From DASXMT01 sp963812965 (GTDB taxonomy: Bacteria; Actinomycetota; Acidimicrobiia; Acidimicrobiales; RAAP-2): DNA of 64,000 bases. The position numbers and the translations under genes were made by a program. The stretch spans positions 124,001 to 188,000 of the forward strand of contig CAWEXG010000001.1 of the NCBI GenBank assembly GCA_963812965.1. The letters are read 5' to 3'. The notes below the pieces were generated by a model that was not told the DNA's origin, ran no database searches, and saw only the letters and a list, made by a program, of their open reading frames with translations. Of this stretch, positions 1 to 8,451 are shown one piece after another (within the stretch, counting starts at the first letter, position 1; every line of letters begins with the position of its first letter).

Positions 1-59
1 CCCGTGGCTCCCACAATGGCGACTCGCATGGCCATTATCCTACGGCGTTGCCTTCACCT

Positions 60-80
60 GTCCGGGGCCCAACCCCGGAC
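60..80. terminator. possible bidirectional hairpin terminator
   Basis: A perfect 8-bp stem (gtccgggg / ccccggac) with the loop cccaa lies about 80 bp downstream of the lysC stop on the minus strand. There is no clear U-tract, so this is only a candidate terminator. Confidence 0.3.
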
Positions 81-157
81 TCTCCAGCGCATGGGGACCT
101 GACCCCATACCCGGTTGTTCGTGATTCACCCCGTCCAGGGCAGTGCTCCCGCCGTCC

Positions 158-1369
158 CTACCCCAGTTCGAAAGCGGCGTGCAGGGCGCGCACCGCGTCT
201 TCCACCACCTCGGCCCGGACCATGCACGAGATCCTGATGGCAGAGGTCGAGATCATCTCGATGTTGATGCCTTCGGCAGCGAGAGTCTCGAATGTGATGG
301 CGGTGACCCCGGGATGGCTCTTCATCCCTGCGCCCACCAACGACACCCGGGCAACGTCTGCGTCGGTGATCACGCCGGTGGCCTCGAGCTCGGGAACGAG
401 CGCCTCCGCCACCTGGGTGCTCACAGCCAGGTCCGAGGTGGGGACGGTGAACGAGATATCGGTGGTGCCGTGAAGCGAGGTGTTCTGGACGATCATGTCC
501 ACGTTCACCGACCGGTCGGCCAGACCCCGGAAGAGACGGGCCGCCAATCCAGGCCGGTCGGGAACACCGGTCACGGTGATCTTGGCCTCGGCCAGCTCAT
601 GGGTGATGGCGGTGACCACGGTCTGTTCCATAGAGAGATCCTCCTCATCGACCCAGGTTCCAGGCTCCCAGGTAAAGCTCGATCGCACGTGAAGCGGCAC
701 ATGGTGATTGCGGGCGAACTCGACCGAGCGCAGTGCCAGGACCTTCCCACCCGTGGCTGCGATCTCGAGCATCTCCTCGTAGCTGATCCGGGTCAGCTTC
801 CTCGCCTCGGGCACGATACGGGGGTCACTGCTGAACACGCCGGAGACATCGGTGTAGACCTCACACGCGTCGGCTTCCAACGCTACGGCCAAGGCCACCG
901 CCGTCGTGTCGGAGCCCCCGCGCCCCAGCGTGGTGACGTCCCGTGCCGTGGATATCCCCTGGAAGCCGGCCACCACCGGTACCGCACCCTGCTTGAGCGT
1001 TGCCCGGAGGCGCTCGGCCTTGATCTCCACGATCTTCGCCCGGGTGTGGGAGGTATCGGTGATGATGCCCGCCTGGCTGCCGGTGTACGAGAACGCCGAG
1101 ATGCCCAGATCCGACAAGGCCATGCACAAGAGGGACATGGAGATGCGCTCACCCGAGCTGAGGAGCATGTCGAGCTCCCGAGGAGGTCGGGAGCCACTCA
1201 CGTCATCGGCCAGTCGAACCAGGTCGTCGGTGGTCTTCCCCATAGCGCTGACCACGACGACGACGTCGCTCCCGGACCGGCGGGTCCGGGCTATGTGGTC
1301 GGCGACAGCGCGAATGCGATCGGCATTCGCGACGGAGCTCCCCCCGAATTTCTGCACGACCAGAGACAT
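158..1369 (-). CDS. lysC: aspartate kinase
   Basis: Aspartokinase phosphorylates L-aspartate, the first step toward lysine, threonine, methionine and diaminopimelate. The protein (403 aa) opens with VQKFGGSSVANADRI, the nucleotide-binding KFGG motif. The kinase core follows (GRGGSDTTAVALA, VYTDVSGVFSSDPR). The C-terminal third holds two ACT domains (VTGVPDRPGLAARLF; GAGMKSHPGVTAITFE), as expected for a feedback-regulated enzyme. The ORF extends further upstream, but I chose the ATG at 1369 because the extension (Arg/Ser/Pro rich) is unlike any aspartokinase and the KFGG motif should lie within about 10 residues of the start. No asd gene is adjacent. An internal start giving a separate beta subunit is known in the family but cannot be judged here. 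Confidence 0.95.
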   Translation of the reverse strand: MSLVVQKFGGSSVANADRIRAVADHIARTRRSGSDVVVVVSAMGKTTDDLVRLADDVSGSRPPRELDMLLSSGERISMSLLCMALSDLGISAFSYTGSQAGIITDTSHTRAKIVEIKAERLRATLKQGAVPVVAGFQGISTARDVTTLGRGGSDTTAVALAVALEADACEVYTDVSGVFSSDPRIVPEARKLTRISYEEMLEIAATGGKVLALRSVEFARNHHVPLHVRSSFTWEPGTWVDEEDLSMEQTVVTAITHELAEAKITVTGVPDRPGLAARLFRGLADRSVNVDMIVQNTSLHGTTDISFTVPTSDLAVSTQVAEALVPELEATGVITDADVARVSLVGAGMKSHPGVTAITFETLAAEGINIEMISTSAIRISCMVRAEVVEDAVRALHAAFELG

Positions 1370-1433
1370 GGCCCGCAAGGCTACTGCGGCCCGGCTTCTC
1401 GCCGAACCGGCAGAGACAGAGCCGTGTTCCCGG

Positions 1434-2630
1434 TTACGAGCTGGGAGGGAGGGGGAACCCGGTAGCGGCGGCCCACGTCGGGTCGATGACGTAGTTGCCC
1501 GAGCTGTTGACATCGAGGATGACGACCGGACTCACCGTCCGGTTTCCGGTGGCAGGGGCGATGGTGATCGACCCGGTGATCCCTTGGTACCCGGTGATGT
1601 GGTCCAAGTCTGAGGCCACAGCGGCCTGGTGCCATCCTCCGGCCTGCTTCACGGCGACAGCCAACATCTCCACCGAGTCGTAGGTGAACGTGCCCCAGGT
1701 ACCGGGCTGGGCATGAAAGATGTTCTGGTAGTCGCTGACGTACTGGGTGGCCCCGGTGAACTGTTCAGCTGAAGGAACGCCGCTGTTCAGGCACTTCTGG
1801 GCCACCGGCGTGGTGGCCGCAGACACGAAGTCCGCACCCTGTGCGGCCAGGTCCACGAAGCACGTCCCCAGGTTCATGGTCGATGCAGCCAAGGCGATCT
1901 TCCCTGCTTCGGCACCGTAGGCAGCGATGTACAGCAGATCCGGATGGTAGGAGGCGAGCTTCCGGAGCTGCGAGCTGTAGTTCGTCTGGGTACTGCTCAC
2001 CGCCGAGGTCGCCACGGCCGGGTCGCCGGCTTCACGGAGGCCGGCCTGGACCTGAGAGGCGATCCCCGAGGTGTAGGTGGAGTTGTCGTAGATGACCGCT
2101 GGTCGTGTGGCCTTGAGCACCGTGGTGATCTCCTGAACCTCCACCGGCGCCACCTGACTGTCCATCGGCTGCGTGGTGACACCGAAGCCCTGGGTCTTCA
2201 CGCTGGAGGTCAGGCGGACGATCGGGAGTCCGGCATTCCGGTAGATCGGGAGGTTGGCCACCCCGACCGAGGAGTTGAACGGGCCCACCACGCCGAAGGC
2301 GTGCTCGTTGATGACCCGGTGAGCGACCGCTACGCCGGTGGACGCCGTAGCGGCATCATCCGCCTGGATCAGCTTGAGATGCACCCCGTCGACGCCACCC
2401 ACCGCGTTCACCTGGTCTACTGCCAGCTCGGCCCCACGGTACATATCGATGCCAGTGGCCGACTGCGACCCGGTCATCGGGCCTTCCACCGCGATCAGCC
2501 CTGGTGTGGGCGACGGTGTCGTCGTTGTTGTCGACGACGAGGACGGCGTCGACGACGAGCACGCAGCCAGAACGAGGGCTCCGGACAGAAGCATGACGGG
2601 CAATGACATCACACGAAATGAGCGGTGCAT
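1434..2630 (-). CDS. branched-chain amino acid-type ABC transporter substrate-binding lipoprotein
   Basis: This 398-aa protein starts with a lipoprotein signal peptide: a hydrophobic segment ending LVLAACSSS, so Cys24 is the likely lipidated residue. A Ser/Thr-rich linker follows. The mature part resembles periplasmic-binding fold type I proteins of the LivJ/Leu-Ile-Val family (GIDMYRGAELAVDQVNAVGG, VVGPFNSSVGVANLPIYRNAGLPIV, YDSVEMLAVAVKQAGG). It should sit outside the membrane and deliver amino acids, amides or a similar small ligand to an ABC permease. No permease or ATPase genes are next to it, so the partner and ligand are unknown. It is transcribed in the same direction as lysC, 64 bp upstream of the lysC start. 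Confidence 0.85.
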   Translation of the reverse strand: MHRSFRVMSLPVMLLSGALVLAACSSSTPSSSSTTTTTPSPTPGLIAVEGPMTGSQSATGIDMYRGAELAVDQVNAVGGVDGVHLKLIQADDAATASTGVAVAHRVINEHAFGVVGPFNSSVGVANLPIYRNAGLPIVRLTSSVKTQGFGVTTQPMDSQVAPVEVQEITTVLKATRPAVIYDNSTYTSGIASQVQAGLREAGDPAVATSAVSSTQTNYSSQLRKLASYHPDLLYIAAYGAEAGKIALAASTMNLGTCFVDLAAQGADFVSAATTPVAQKCLNSGVPSAEQFTGATQYVSDYQNIFHAQPGTWGTFTYDSVEMLAVAVKQAGGWHQAAVASDLDHITGYQGITGSITIAPATGNRTVSPVVILDVNSSGNYVIDPTWAAATGFPLPPSS

Positions 2631-2666
2631 CCTGTGGATGCTAGCGGACGACTACCCTGACTGACC

Positions 2667-3479
2667 GTGTCTACCGAGAAACGCCAACGTCAAAAAGCCG
2701 GTCGCGATGCCAGAAGGGCAGCGGCAGCCAAAGCGAAGAAACGCAAACAACTGCTCCGGCGCTCGCTCATTGCCGCCATCATCATCATCGTGGTCGTCGG
2801 TGTCTCCATTCTCCTCACCCGCGGGGGCAGTCCCAAGAAGGCGGCGTCGTCCACCACGACCACAACAGCCGTCACATCGACAGCCCAGCTGACGGCGGAC
2901 AAGGTCTCGGCCGCAGCAGGATGTCCGAGCAACCCGCACACCACACTGACCAAGCCGTCGTGGAAGACCGCTCCGGCGATGACCATCGACACCTCGAAGA
3001 CGTACACGGCCGACGTCAAGACCGACGTCGGGAGCTTCACCATCACGCTGAACGCGCAGGAGGCCCCGAAGACGGTTAACAACTTCGTGTTCCTGGCCAA
3101 GCAGAAGTTCTTCAACTGCGTGATCTTCCACCGGGTCATCCAGAATTTCATGGACCAGACCGGTGATCCCACCGGAACGGGTAGCGGCGGGCCCGGCTAT
3201 CAGTTCGCCGACGAACTACCGGCAAAAGCCACCCCGCAGTATCCGATCGGATCGGTGGCCATGGCCAACTCGGGACCGAACACCAACGGCAGCCAGTTCT
3301 TCGTCGTGACCGGCACAGAAGGCGAGTCCCTCCCTCCCAGCTACTCGCTGTTCGGACAGGTCACGTCGGGAATGCCCGTGGTCCAGAAGATCAACGCCGC
3401 CGGCGCGCCGTCCAGCAGTTCGGCCGGGACGCCCAAGGTCATTCACCGGATGCTCTCGGTGACGATCTCATCGACGTGA
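2667..3479 (+). CDS. membrane-anchored cyclophilin-type peptidyl-prolyl isomerase
   Basis: This 270-aa protein has a Lys/Arg/Ala-rich cytoplasmic N-terminus and then one membrane segment (about residues 33-50, LIAAIIIIVVVGVSILL). A Thr-rich linker leads to a cyclophilin domain. Family motifs are present: NNFVFLAKQKFFNCVIFHRV, containing the catalytic FHR arginine, then GSGGPGYQF and NGSQFFV. The signal anchor places the isomerase domain outside the cytoplasmic membrane, where it would assist folding of exported proteins. The start is a GTG at 2667; the gene is divergent from the solute-binding lipoprotein gene. A second cyclophilin gene follows 88 bp downstream, so the pair probably arose by duplication. 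Confidence 0.92.
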   Translation: MSTEKRQRQKAGRDARRAAAAKAKKRKQLLRRSLIAAIIIIVVVGVSILLTRGGSPKKAASSTTTTTAVTSTAQLTADKVSAAAGCPSNPHTTLTKPSWKTAPAMTIDTSKTYTADVKTDVGSFTITLNAQEAPKTVNNFVFLAKQKFFNCVIFHRVIQNFMDQTGDPTGTGSGGPGYQFADELPAKATPQYPIGSVAMANSGPNTNGSQFFVVTGTEGESLPPSYSLFGQVTSGMPVVQKINAAGAPSSSSAGTPKVIHRMLSVTISST

Positions 3480-3567
3480 CCTTCAGACATCTCCGGGCGT
3501 CCTCCCGTCCGGACCACAGCGCCCAGGCCAGACCCCACAACCACACACCAGCGAAAGTGAGGCCCTG

Positions 3568-4119
3568 ATGGCCCCCGAGATTCCGGCAGCAGACGGCTCG
3601 AGCCCGAAGACCCAGCGGTTCGACGGTCCTCCTCCCATGGTGATCGACCCGACCAAGCAGTACACGGCGGAGATGGTGACCACCAAGGGAACGATGACCA
3701 TCGCCCTCGACCCGATTGCCGCTCCCAAGACCGTCAACAACTTCGTGTTCCTCGCCCGCTACCACTACTTCGACGGGATCGTCTTCCACCGGATCATTCC
3801 GGGCTTCGTGCTCCAGGGCGGAGACCCCGAAGGCACCGGGCGGGGCGGCCCCGGCTATCGGTTCGAGGACGAGCTCCCGAAGCCCGGACGGTACGAGATC
3901 GGCTCCCTGGCCATGGCCAACGCCGGTCCCCACACCAACGGCAGCCAGTTCTTCGTCATCAGCGGGCCAGACGGCGCAGCGTTGCCACCTAGCTACTCGC
4001 TGTTCGGCAAAGTGGTCGGCGGGCTCGACGTGGTATCCGACATCGAATCGGTCGGCAGCCGGTCGGGTACTCCGTCGGAAAAGGTGACCATCGAGTCGGT
4101 CACCATCACCGAGTCCTGA
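3568..4119 (+). CDS. cytoplasmic cyclophilin-type peptidyl-prolyl isomerase
   Basis: This 183-aa cyclophilin catalyses cis-trans isomerisation of X-Pro bonds. It lacks the membrane anchor of its upstream neighbour, so it should be cytoplasmic. The motifs NNFVFLARYHYFDGIVFHRI, GTGRGGPGYRFEDE and NGSQFFVIS are all present, with the catalytic Arg in FHR. It closely matches the preceding gene in the core, and the two are probably paralogues transcribed together (88-bp gap). Confidence 0.93.
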   Translation: MAPEIPAADGSSPKTQRFDGPPPMVIDPTKQYTAEMVTTKGTMTIALDPIAAPKTVNNFVFLARYHYFDGIVFHRIIPGFVLQGGDPEGTGRGGPGYRFEDELPKPGRYEIGSLAMANAGPHTNGSQFFVISGPDGAALPPSYSLFGKVVGGLDVVSDIESVGSRSGTPSEKVTIESVTITES

Positions 4120-4228
4120 ACCGCTTCACTCGCCTGGAGCTCGAACCCCAGACTCACTCCGCACAAACGGGGGGCCAACCCCGCTGGCCGCTGTGGTGCT
4201 CCCTGCCTGTGTGATTCGATCTACCCGT

Positions 4229-4919
4229 CTAGGGCAGCGCGTCCAGTCCTGCCTCGGCGCGGGTGCCATCGACGTAGACGGTCACCCGCCCTGCGCCTGC
4301 CACCCGCCACGAACCGTCCGGATCGCGTAGCAGTGCCGTGCGCTCCTGGATGCCGGCCACCGGCAGACCGGGAGGTGCCAACACCACCGAGCGGTGGAGT
4401 TTCTCGCCGTGGGCGTCCTCATGGGTATCGCCGAAGTGAGGTACGACCGCCAACCGCTGTGAGCAGACCCAGGCCCAGCGTGAGCCCGCCACCTCGGGCA
4501 TCGACCATGGGGTCGGTCAACGCCATCGCCGCCTCCGCCGTCCCAGCGATCACTGCACCGCTGTGCCAGGCGTCCAACAACGCCTCCCAGACCGCCGAGC
4601 CCTTGAGCACCGAACGGAGGTGCATGGGAGAGCCGCCACTCAAGTAGACGAACTTGGCCTTGCGGAGGACAGCGGCAACCCCAGTGTCTTCAGCGTCGGG
4701 ACGGGCCACCACCATGAGGCCTTCGACCCGTGCTCCCAATCCTTCGAACCACTCGGCCGCCCTGGCTACCGAACGCTCGGGGTGCTCGTAGGCCGAAGCG
4801 GTCGGGAGCACCAGCACCTCGTCGCCTCCGGACGCAGCCAGGAGCTCGGCATCGAACTCGCAACCGGGCTGCCATTCGCCGCCACCCACCAACGCCACGA
4901 GACCAGATGATTCACGCAT
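4229..4919 (-). pseudogene. frameshifted peptidase S51/cyanophycinase-like (class I glutamine amidotransferase-like) protein
   Basis: The first frame (4919 down to about 4450) encodes MRESSGLVALVGGGEW, a peptidase S51-like core with VYLSGGSPMHLRSVLKGS, and ends in GGLTLGLGLL. The expected continuation (RLAVVPHFGDTHED through to a C-terminal beta-rich end at 4229) is in the next frame. Joining them requires removing one base near 4445-4455, so the gene carries a one-base insertion, either real or a sequencing error. Where S51 enzymes have the nucleophile elbow GTSAGA, this protein has GTAEAA (about residues 126-131), so the serine is missing. Even the restored protein would probably not be a standard serine peptidase. 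Its role is unknown. Confidence 0.7.
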
Positions 4920-5039
4920 GCGGACACTGTAGGTGGCTGGCGTCGGTCCGGTAACGGGTCGTGTCGCGCCTTAGGGACGGGGTCCCAGAAACCGGACGGG
5001 AAGGCACACGTCCTCTGTCAACCTCTAGGATCACTTCCC

Positions 5040-5894
5040 ATGTCTATACAGCGCGTAGGGATCGTCGGTTCGGGGATCATGGGGTCTGGCATCGCAGAGA
5101 CCGCTGCAGTGAACGGTTTCGAGGTGGTTCTGCGTTCCCGCAACCAGAGCAGCGCCGACGCTACCGTCGCCGCGCTGGAGAAGTCCCTCAACCGACAGGT
5201 CGAGAAGGGGAAGAAGACCGCCGACGAGCGCGATGCCGCGCTGGCTCGTGTCACCGCCGTCTCCGACCTCAACTCCCTGGCAGACGTCGATCTCGTCGTG
5301 GAGTCGGTGGTCGAAGACCTCGCCGTCAAGAAGGAGCTGTTCACCGAGCTCGACCGGATCTGTGGCGAACCCACCATCCTGGCCACCAACACGTCGACCT
5401 TGCCTGTTGTCGAGCTGGCGATGCAGACGGGCCGTCCGGACAAGGTGTGCGGTGTGCACTTCTTCAACCCCGCTCCTGTGATGTCGCTGGTGGAGCTGGT
5501 CCGTCCGATCACCGCGTCGGACGAGACGCTGGGTGCTGTCCGTCAGTTCGCCGAGGCGTGCGGGAAGTCGCCCGTCGAGGTGAAGGACCAGGCCGGGTTC
5601 ATCGTGAACGCACTGCTGTTCCCCTACCTGAACAACGCCGTCCGACTGTACGAGCAGGGCGTGGCGTCGGTAGCCGACATCGACACGGCCATGAAGGGTG
5701 GTTGCGGCTTCCCCATGGGGCCGTTTGCACTGCTCGACCTGGTCGGACTGGATACCTCGCTGGCCATCCTCGACGCCCTTTACCAGGAGTTCAAGGACCC
5801 GAACTACGCCGCCGTCCCGCTGCTGCGACGCATGGTGGCAGCAGAGCTCCTCGGCCGGAAGTCGGGCCAGGGGTTCCTGAACTACCAGAAGTAG
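5040..5894 (+). CDS. hbd: 3-hydroxybutyryl-CoA dehydrogenase (3-hydroxyacyl-CoA dehydrogenase family)
   Basis: This enzyme interconverts acetoacetyl-CoA and 3-hydroxybutyryl-CoA using NAD(P)H. The 284-aa length is typical of the single-domain bacterial type. The Rossmann motif GIVGSGIMGSGIAE lies at residues 7-20. The active-site region CGVHFFNPAPVMSLVELV carries the catalytic His, and the C-terminal domain has GFIVNALLFPYLNNAVRLYE and GPFALLDLVGLD. It lies 49 bp upstream of the ethylmalonyl-CoA mutase-like gene on the same strand. With the thiolase and crotonyl-CoA carboxylase/reductase genes nearby, a role in the acetyl-CoA to crotonyl-CoA section of the ethylmalonyl-CoA pathway is likely. 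PHB or fatty-acid metabolism are alternatives. Confidence 0.9.
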   Translation: MSIQRVGIVGSGIMGSGIAETAAVNGFEVVLRSRNQSSADATVAALEKSLNRQVEKGKKTADERDAALARVTAVSDLNSLADVDLVVESVVEDLAVKKELFTELDRICGEPTILATNTSTLPVVELAMQTGRPDKVCGVHFFNPAPVMSLVELVRPITASDETLGAVRQFAEACGKSPVEVKDQAGFIVNALLFPYLNNAVRLYEQGVASVADIDTAMKGGCGFPMGPFALLDLVGLDTSLAILDALYQEFKDPNYAAVPLLRRMVAAELLGRKSGQGFLNYQK

Positions 5895-5943
5895 CGCCAC
5901 AGAAGTACGGCTTCTCATCCACATCAGGCCCAGACGAGCCACA

Positions 5944-8028
5944 ATGGTAGGGATGAGCGACGTGGGACCAGCGACCAGATCACAGGGCTCGGCGCCAGAG
6001 CCTGCAGCTGCCGGCGCTACTCCTGCCCGGCCTCAGCGGGACAAGCCGTGGGTGATGCGCACGTACTCCGGCCACTCCACGGCGAAAGCCTCGAACGCCC
6101 TGTACCGGACCAACCTGGCCAAAGGGCAGACCGGCCTGTCCATCGCCTTCGACCTTCCCACCCAGATCGGCTACGACCCCGACTCCCCCGAGGCGGCCGG
6201 CGAGGTCGGCAAGGTCGGTGTGCCGGTGGCCCATCTGGGGCACATGGCACAGCTCATGGACCACATCCCCGTGGCGAGCATGAACACCTCGATGACCATC
6301 AACGCCACGGCGGCGTGGTTGCTCGGGCTGTACATCGCAAACGCCGAGGACCAGGGCGCCGATCCACGGGTGCTCCAGGGCACCACCCAGAACGACATCA
6401 TGAAGGAGTACCTGTCTCGGGGTACGTTCATCTTCCCGCCGCTGTCGAGCCGCAGGCTCACCGTCGACACCATCGCCTACACCGTGCGCGCCGTGCCGAA
6501 GTGGAACCCGATCAACGTCTGCAGCTACCACCTCCAGGAAGCCGGGGCCACCCCCGAACAGGAGGTGGCGTACGCGCTGGCCAACGCCATCGACGTCCTC
6601 GATGCCGTCAAGGAGTCGGGGCAGATCCCGGACGGGGAGTTCTCCTCGGTCGTGGGACGGATCTCGTTCTTCGTCAACGCCGGCGTGCGCTTCGTCGAGG
6701 AGACCTGCAAGATGCGCGCCTTCACGTCGCTGTGGGAGCGCATCGCCACCGAGCGGTACGGGGTCGACGACGAGAAGCTGCGACGCTTCCGCTACGGCGT
6801 GCAGGTGAACTCGCTGGGGCTCACCGAGGCGCAGCCGGAGAACAACGTCCCCCGTATCGTCCTCGAAGCGCTCGGCGTCACCTTGTCCAAGCGGGCTCGA
6901 GCTCGGGCGCTGCAGCTGCCGGCGTGGAACGAGGCACTCGGCCTGCCCCGGCCCTGGGACCAGCAGTGGTCCCTGCGGATCCAGCAGATCCTGGCCTTCG
7001 AGTCGGACTTGCTCGAGTACGGCGACATCTTCGACGGGTCCAAGGTCATCGAGGCCAAGACGGCCGAAGTGGTCGAGCGCTCATGGGCCGAGCTGCAGGA
7101 CGTCCTCGCCCTCGGCGGCGCGTTCGAAGCCATCGACGAGCTGAAGTCCAGGCTGGTCAGGAGCCAGTCCGACCGTGTGCGCCGTATCGAGACGGGCGAG
7201 CTGCAGGTGGTAGGAGTGAACTGCTTCACCGAGACGGCGGACTCACCCCTGGCACCGGCGGTGGACGCCGAGGGCGGTGGTATCGGCTCGGCCGGAACGG
7301 CCATTCTGAAGGTCGACCCCGCAGTCGAGACCGAGCTCCGTGAGGACGTGGAGGCGTGGCGGGCCGCCCGGGACAACGGCGCCGTCTTACTGGCGCTCGA
7401 CGGACTCCGGCGAGCTGCTGAGAGCAGTGAGAACCTGATGCCGCCCACCATCGCCTTGGCCCATGCCGGAGGGACGACCGGCGAGTGGGCGGGTGCGCTC
7501 CGAGAGGTGTTCGGCGAGTACCGAGCCCCGACAGGAGTCGGCGGCGGTGTCGGGCGTCGAGGTACGGAGCTGGCTGCAGTGGTGGCCAGGTCGAGGGCGA
7601 TGGCCGACCACGCCGGCGGGCCCCCCAAGCTGCTAGTGGCCAAGCCCGGGCTCGACGGACACTCCAACGGAGCCGAGCAGATCGCCGTGGCCGCCCGGGA
7701 CGCCGGGTTCGAGGTGATCTACCAGGGCATCAGGTTGACGCCGGCTCAGATCGTCGCTGCGGCCCGGGACGAAGACGTCGACGTCATCGGGATCTCCATC
7801 CTGTCGGGTAGCCATCTCGAGCTGGTACCAGAAGTGATCGACCGTCTCAATGAGGCCGGGATCGACGTCCCGGTCACCGTCGGAGGGATCATCCCGCCCG
7901 AGGACGCTGCGATCCTCACGGAACGGGGGGTCGCCCGGGTGTACACACCGAAGGACTTCGAGCTGGGCCAGATCATGGACGACCTGGTGGCGCTGGCCGA
8001 GAAGCATCGGGCGTCGCTCGCCGGCTGA
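5944..8028 (+). CDS. ecm: ethylmalonyl-CoA mutase-like coenzyme B12-dependent acyl-CoA mutase
   Basis: This 694-aa protein joins an acyl-CoA mutase TIM barrel and a C-terminal cobalamin-binding domain in one chain. The barrel has KPWVMRTYSGHSTAKASNAL, QGTTQNDIMKEYLSRGT and NNVPRIVLEALGVTLSK. The B12 domain carries LDGHSNGAEQIA, with His573 as the lower cobalt ligand, followed by GIRLTPAQIVAAARD. The SGHSTAKASNALYR opening and DGHSNGAEQ (rather than DGHDRG) match the MeaA/ethylmalonyl-CoA mutase branch rather than methylmalonyl-CoA mutase. Its reaction would be (2R)-ethylmalonyl-CoA to (2S)-methylsuccinyl-CoA. Crotonyl-CoA carboxylase/reductase and epimerase genes nearby supply the substrate. 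An alternative ATG at 5953 is possible. Coenzyme specificity cannot be proven from sequence. Confidence 0.88.
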   Translation: MVGMSDVGPATRSQGSAPEPAAAGATPARPQRDKPWVMRTYSGHSTAKASNALYRTNLAKGQTGLSIAFDLPTQIGYDPDSPEAAGEVGKVGVPVAHLGHMAQLMDHIPVASMNTSMTINATAAWLLGLYIANAEDQGADPRVLQGTTQNDIMKEYLSRGTFIFPPLSSRRLTVDTIAYTVRAVPKWNPINVCSYHLQEAGATPEQEVAYALANAIDVLDAVKESGQIPDGEFSSVVGRISFFVNAGVRFVEETCKMRAFTSLWERIATERYGVDDEKLRRFRYGVQVNSLGLTEAQPENNVPRIVLEALGVTLSKRARARALQLPAWNEALGLPRPWDQQWSLRIQQILAFESDLLEYGDIFDGSKVIEAKTAEVVERSWAELQDVLALGGAFEAIDELKSRLVRSQSDRVRRIETGELQVVGVNCFTETADSPLAPAVDAEGGGIGSAGTAILKVDPAVETELREDVEAWRAARDNGAVLLALDGLRRAAESSENLMPPTIALAHAGGTTGEWAGALREVFGEYRAPTGVGGGVGRRGTELAAVVARSRAMADHAGGPPKLLVAKPGLDGHSNGAEQIAVAARDAGFEVIYQGIRLTPAQIVAAARDEDVDVIGISILSGSHLELVPEVIDRLNEAGIDVPVTVGGIIPPEDAAILTERGVARVYTPKDFELGQIMDDLVALAEKHRASLAG

Positions 8029-8151
8029 GGTGGCGGGCCACCGATCACAGCAGCCGATGTCGCTCCAATCCGGCCGATGTCACCCCGATCGAGGTAGCTC
8101 GCCAGGCAGCCGTCGAAGCGCCAAGCAGCAGTCGAGCCAAACGCTGAGTGC

Positions 8152-8451
8152 TCAACTCCTGGCCCAGGGCCGCTCCCGGCGAGCAGCGGTCGGCTTCGTC
8201 CACCACCGGCCACTGAACCGCCACGCCGGCCCTTCACGAACGTCCTCGGGAACCGCCACTGCCGGCCGGGGCCACGCCTGGTCGACGGCGGCAGCCAGCA
8301 CGGCCAACACGGCCGGCTCCACTGGGGGGCGAGGGAGAAGACCACCGTGGTGTGCTCCGTTGACCGAAGCCTCTGGTGCCAGAGAAACAGATTCCGGAGC
8401 GACCGATTCCAGAGATCCCGACAAGCTCGGAGCTGCCGACGCGCTCCTCAC
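8152..8451 (-). CDS. accE: acyl-CoA carboxylase epsilon-like subunit
   Basis: This is a small, easily missed gene (99 aa) whose GTG start overlaps the carboxylase beta stop codon (GTGA), so the two are translationally coupled. The C-terminal half contains PPVEPAVLAVLAAAVDQAW followed by PEDVREGPAWRFSGRW. That resembles the short helix and GP-WR tail of actinobacterial AccE/PccE epsilon subunits, which bind and stabilise the AccA-AccD complex. The N-terminal half is low-complexity Ser/Ala. The context (directly after pccB) is exactly where epsilon genes sit in actinobacteria. The assignment rests on short motifs plus position, so it is moderate. The remaining 123 bp to the convergent ecm stop show no gene. 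Confidence 0.6.
   Translation of the reverse strand: MRSASAAPSLSGSLESVAPESVSLAPEASVNGAHHGGLLPRPPVEPAVLAVLAAAVDQAWPRPAVAVPEDVREGPAWRFSGRWWTKPTAARRERPWARS

Noticed and set aside
143..1465. Long plus-strand ORF of 440 aa antisense to lysC
   Set aside because: It is a frame shadow of the GC-rich aspartokinase gene, with no family motif and Gly/His/Arg-rich composition.
60..4240. Similar GGGG-loop-CCCC hairpins and a gtgattc/agggcag stretch near 60-145 and 4168-4236
   Set aside because: Similarity is short and GC-driven, and part of the second lies inside a coding region; no repeat family is supported.
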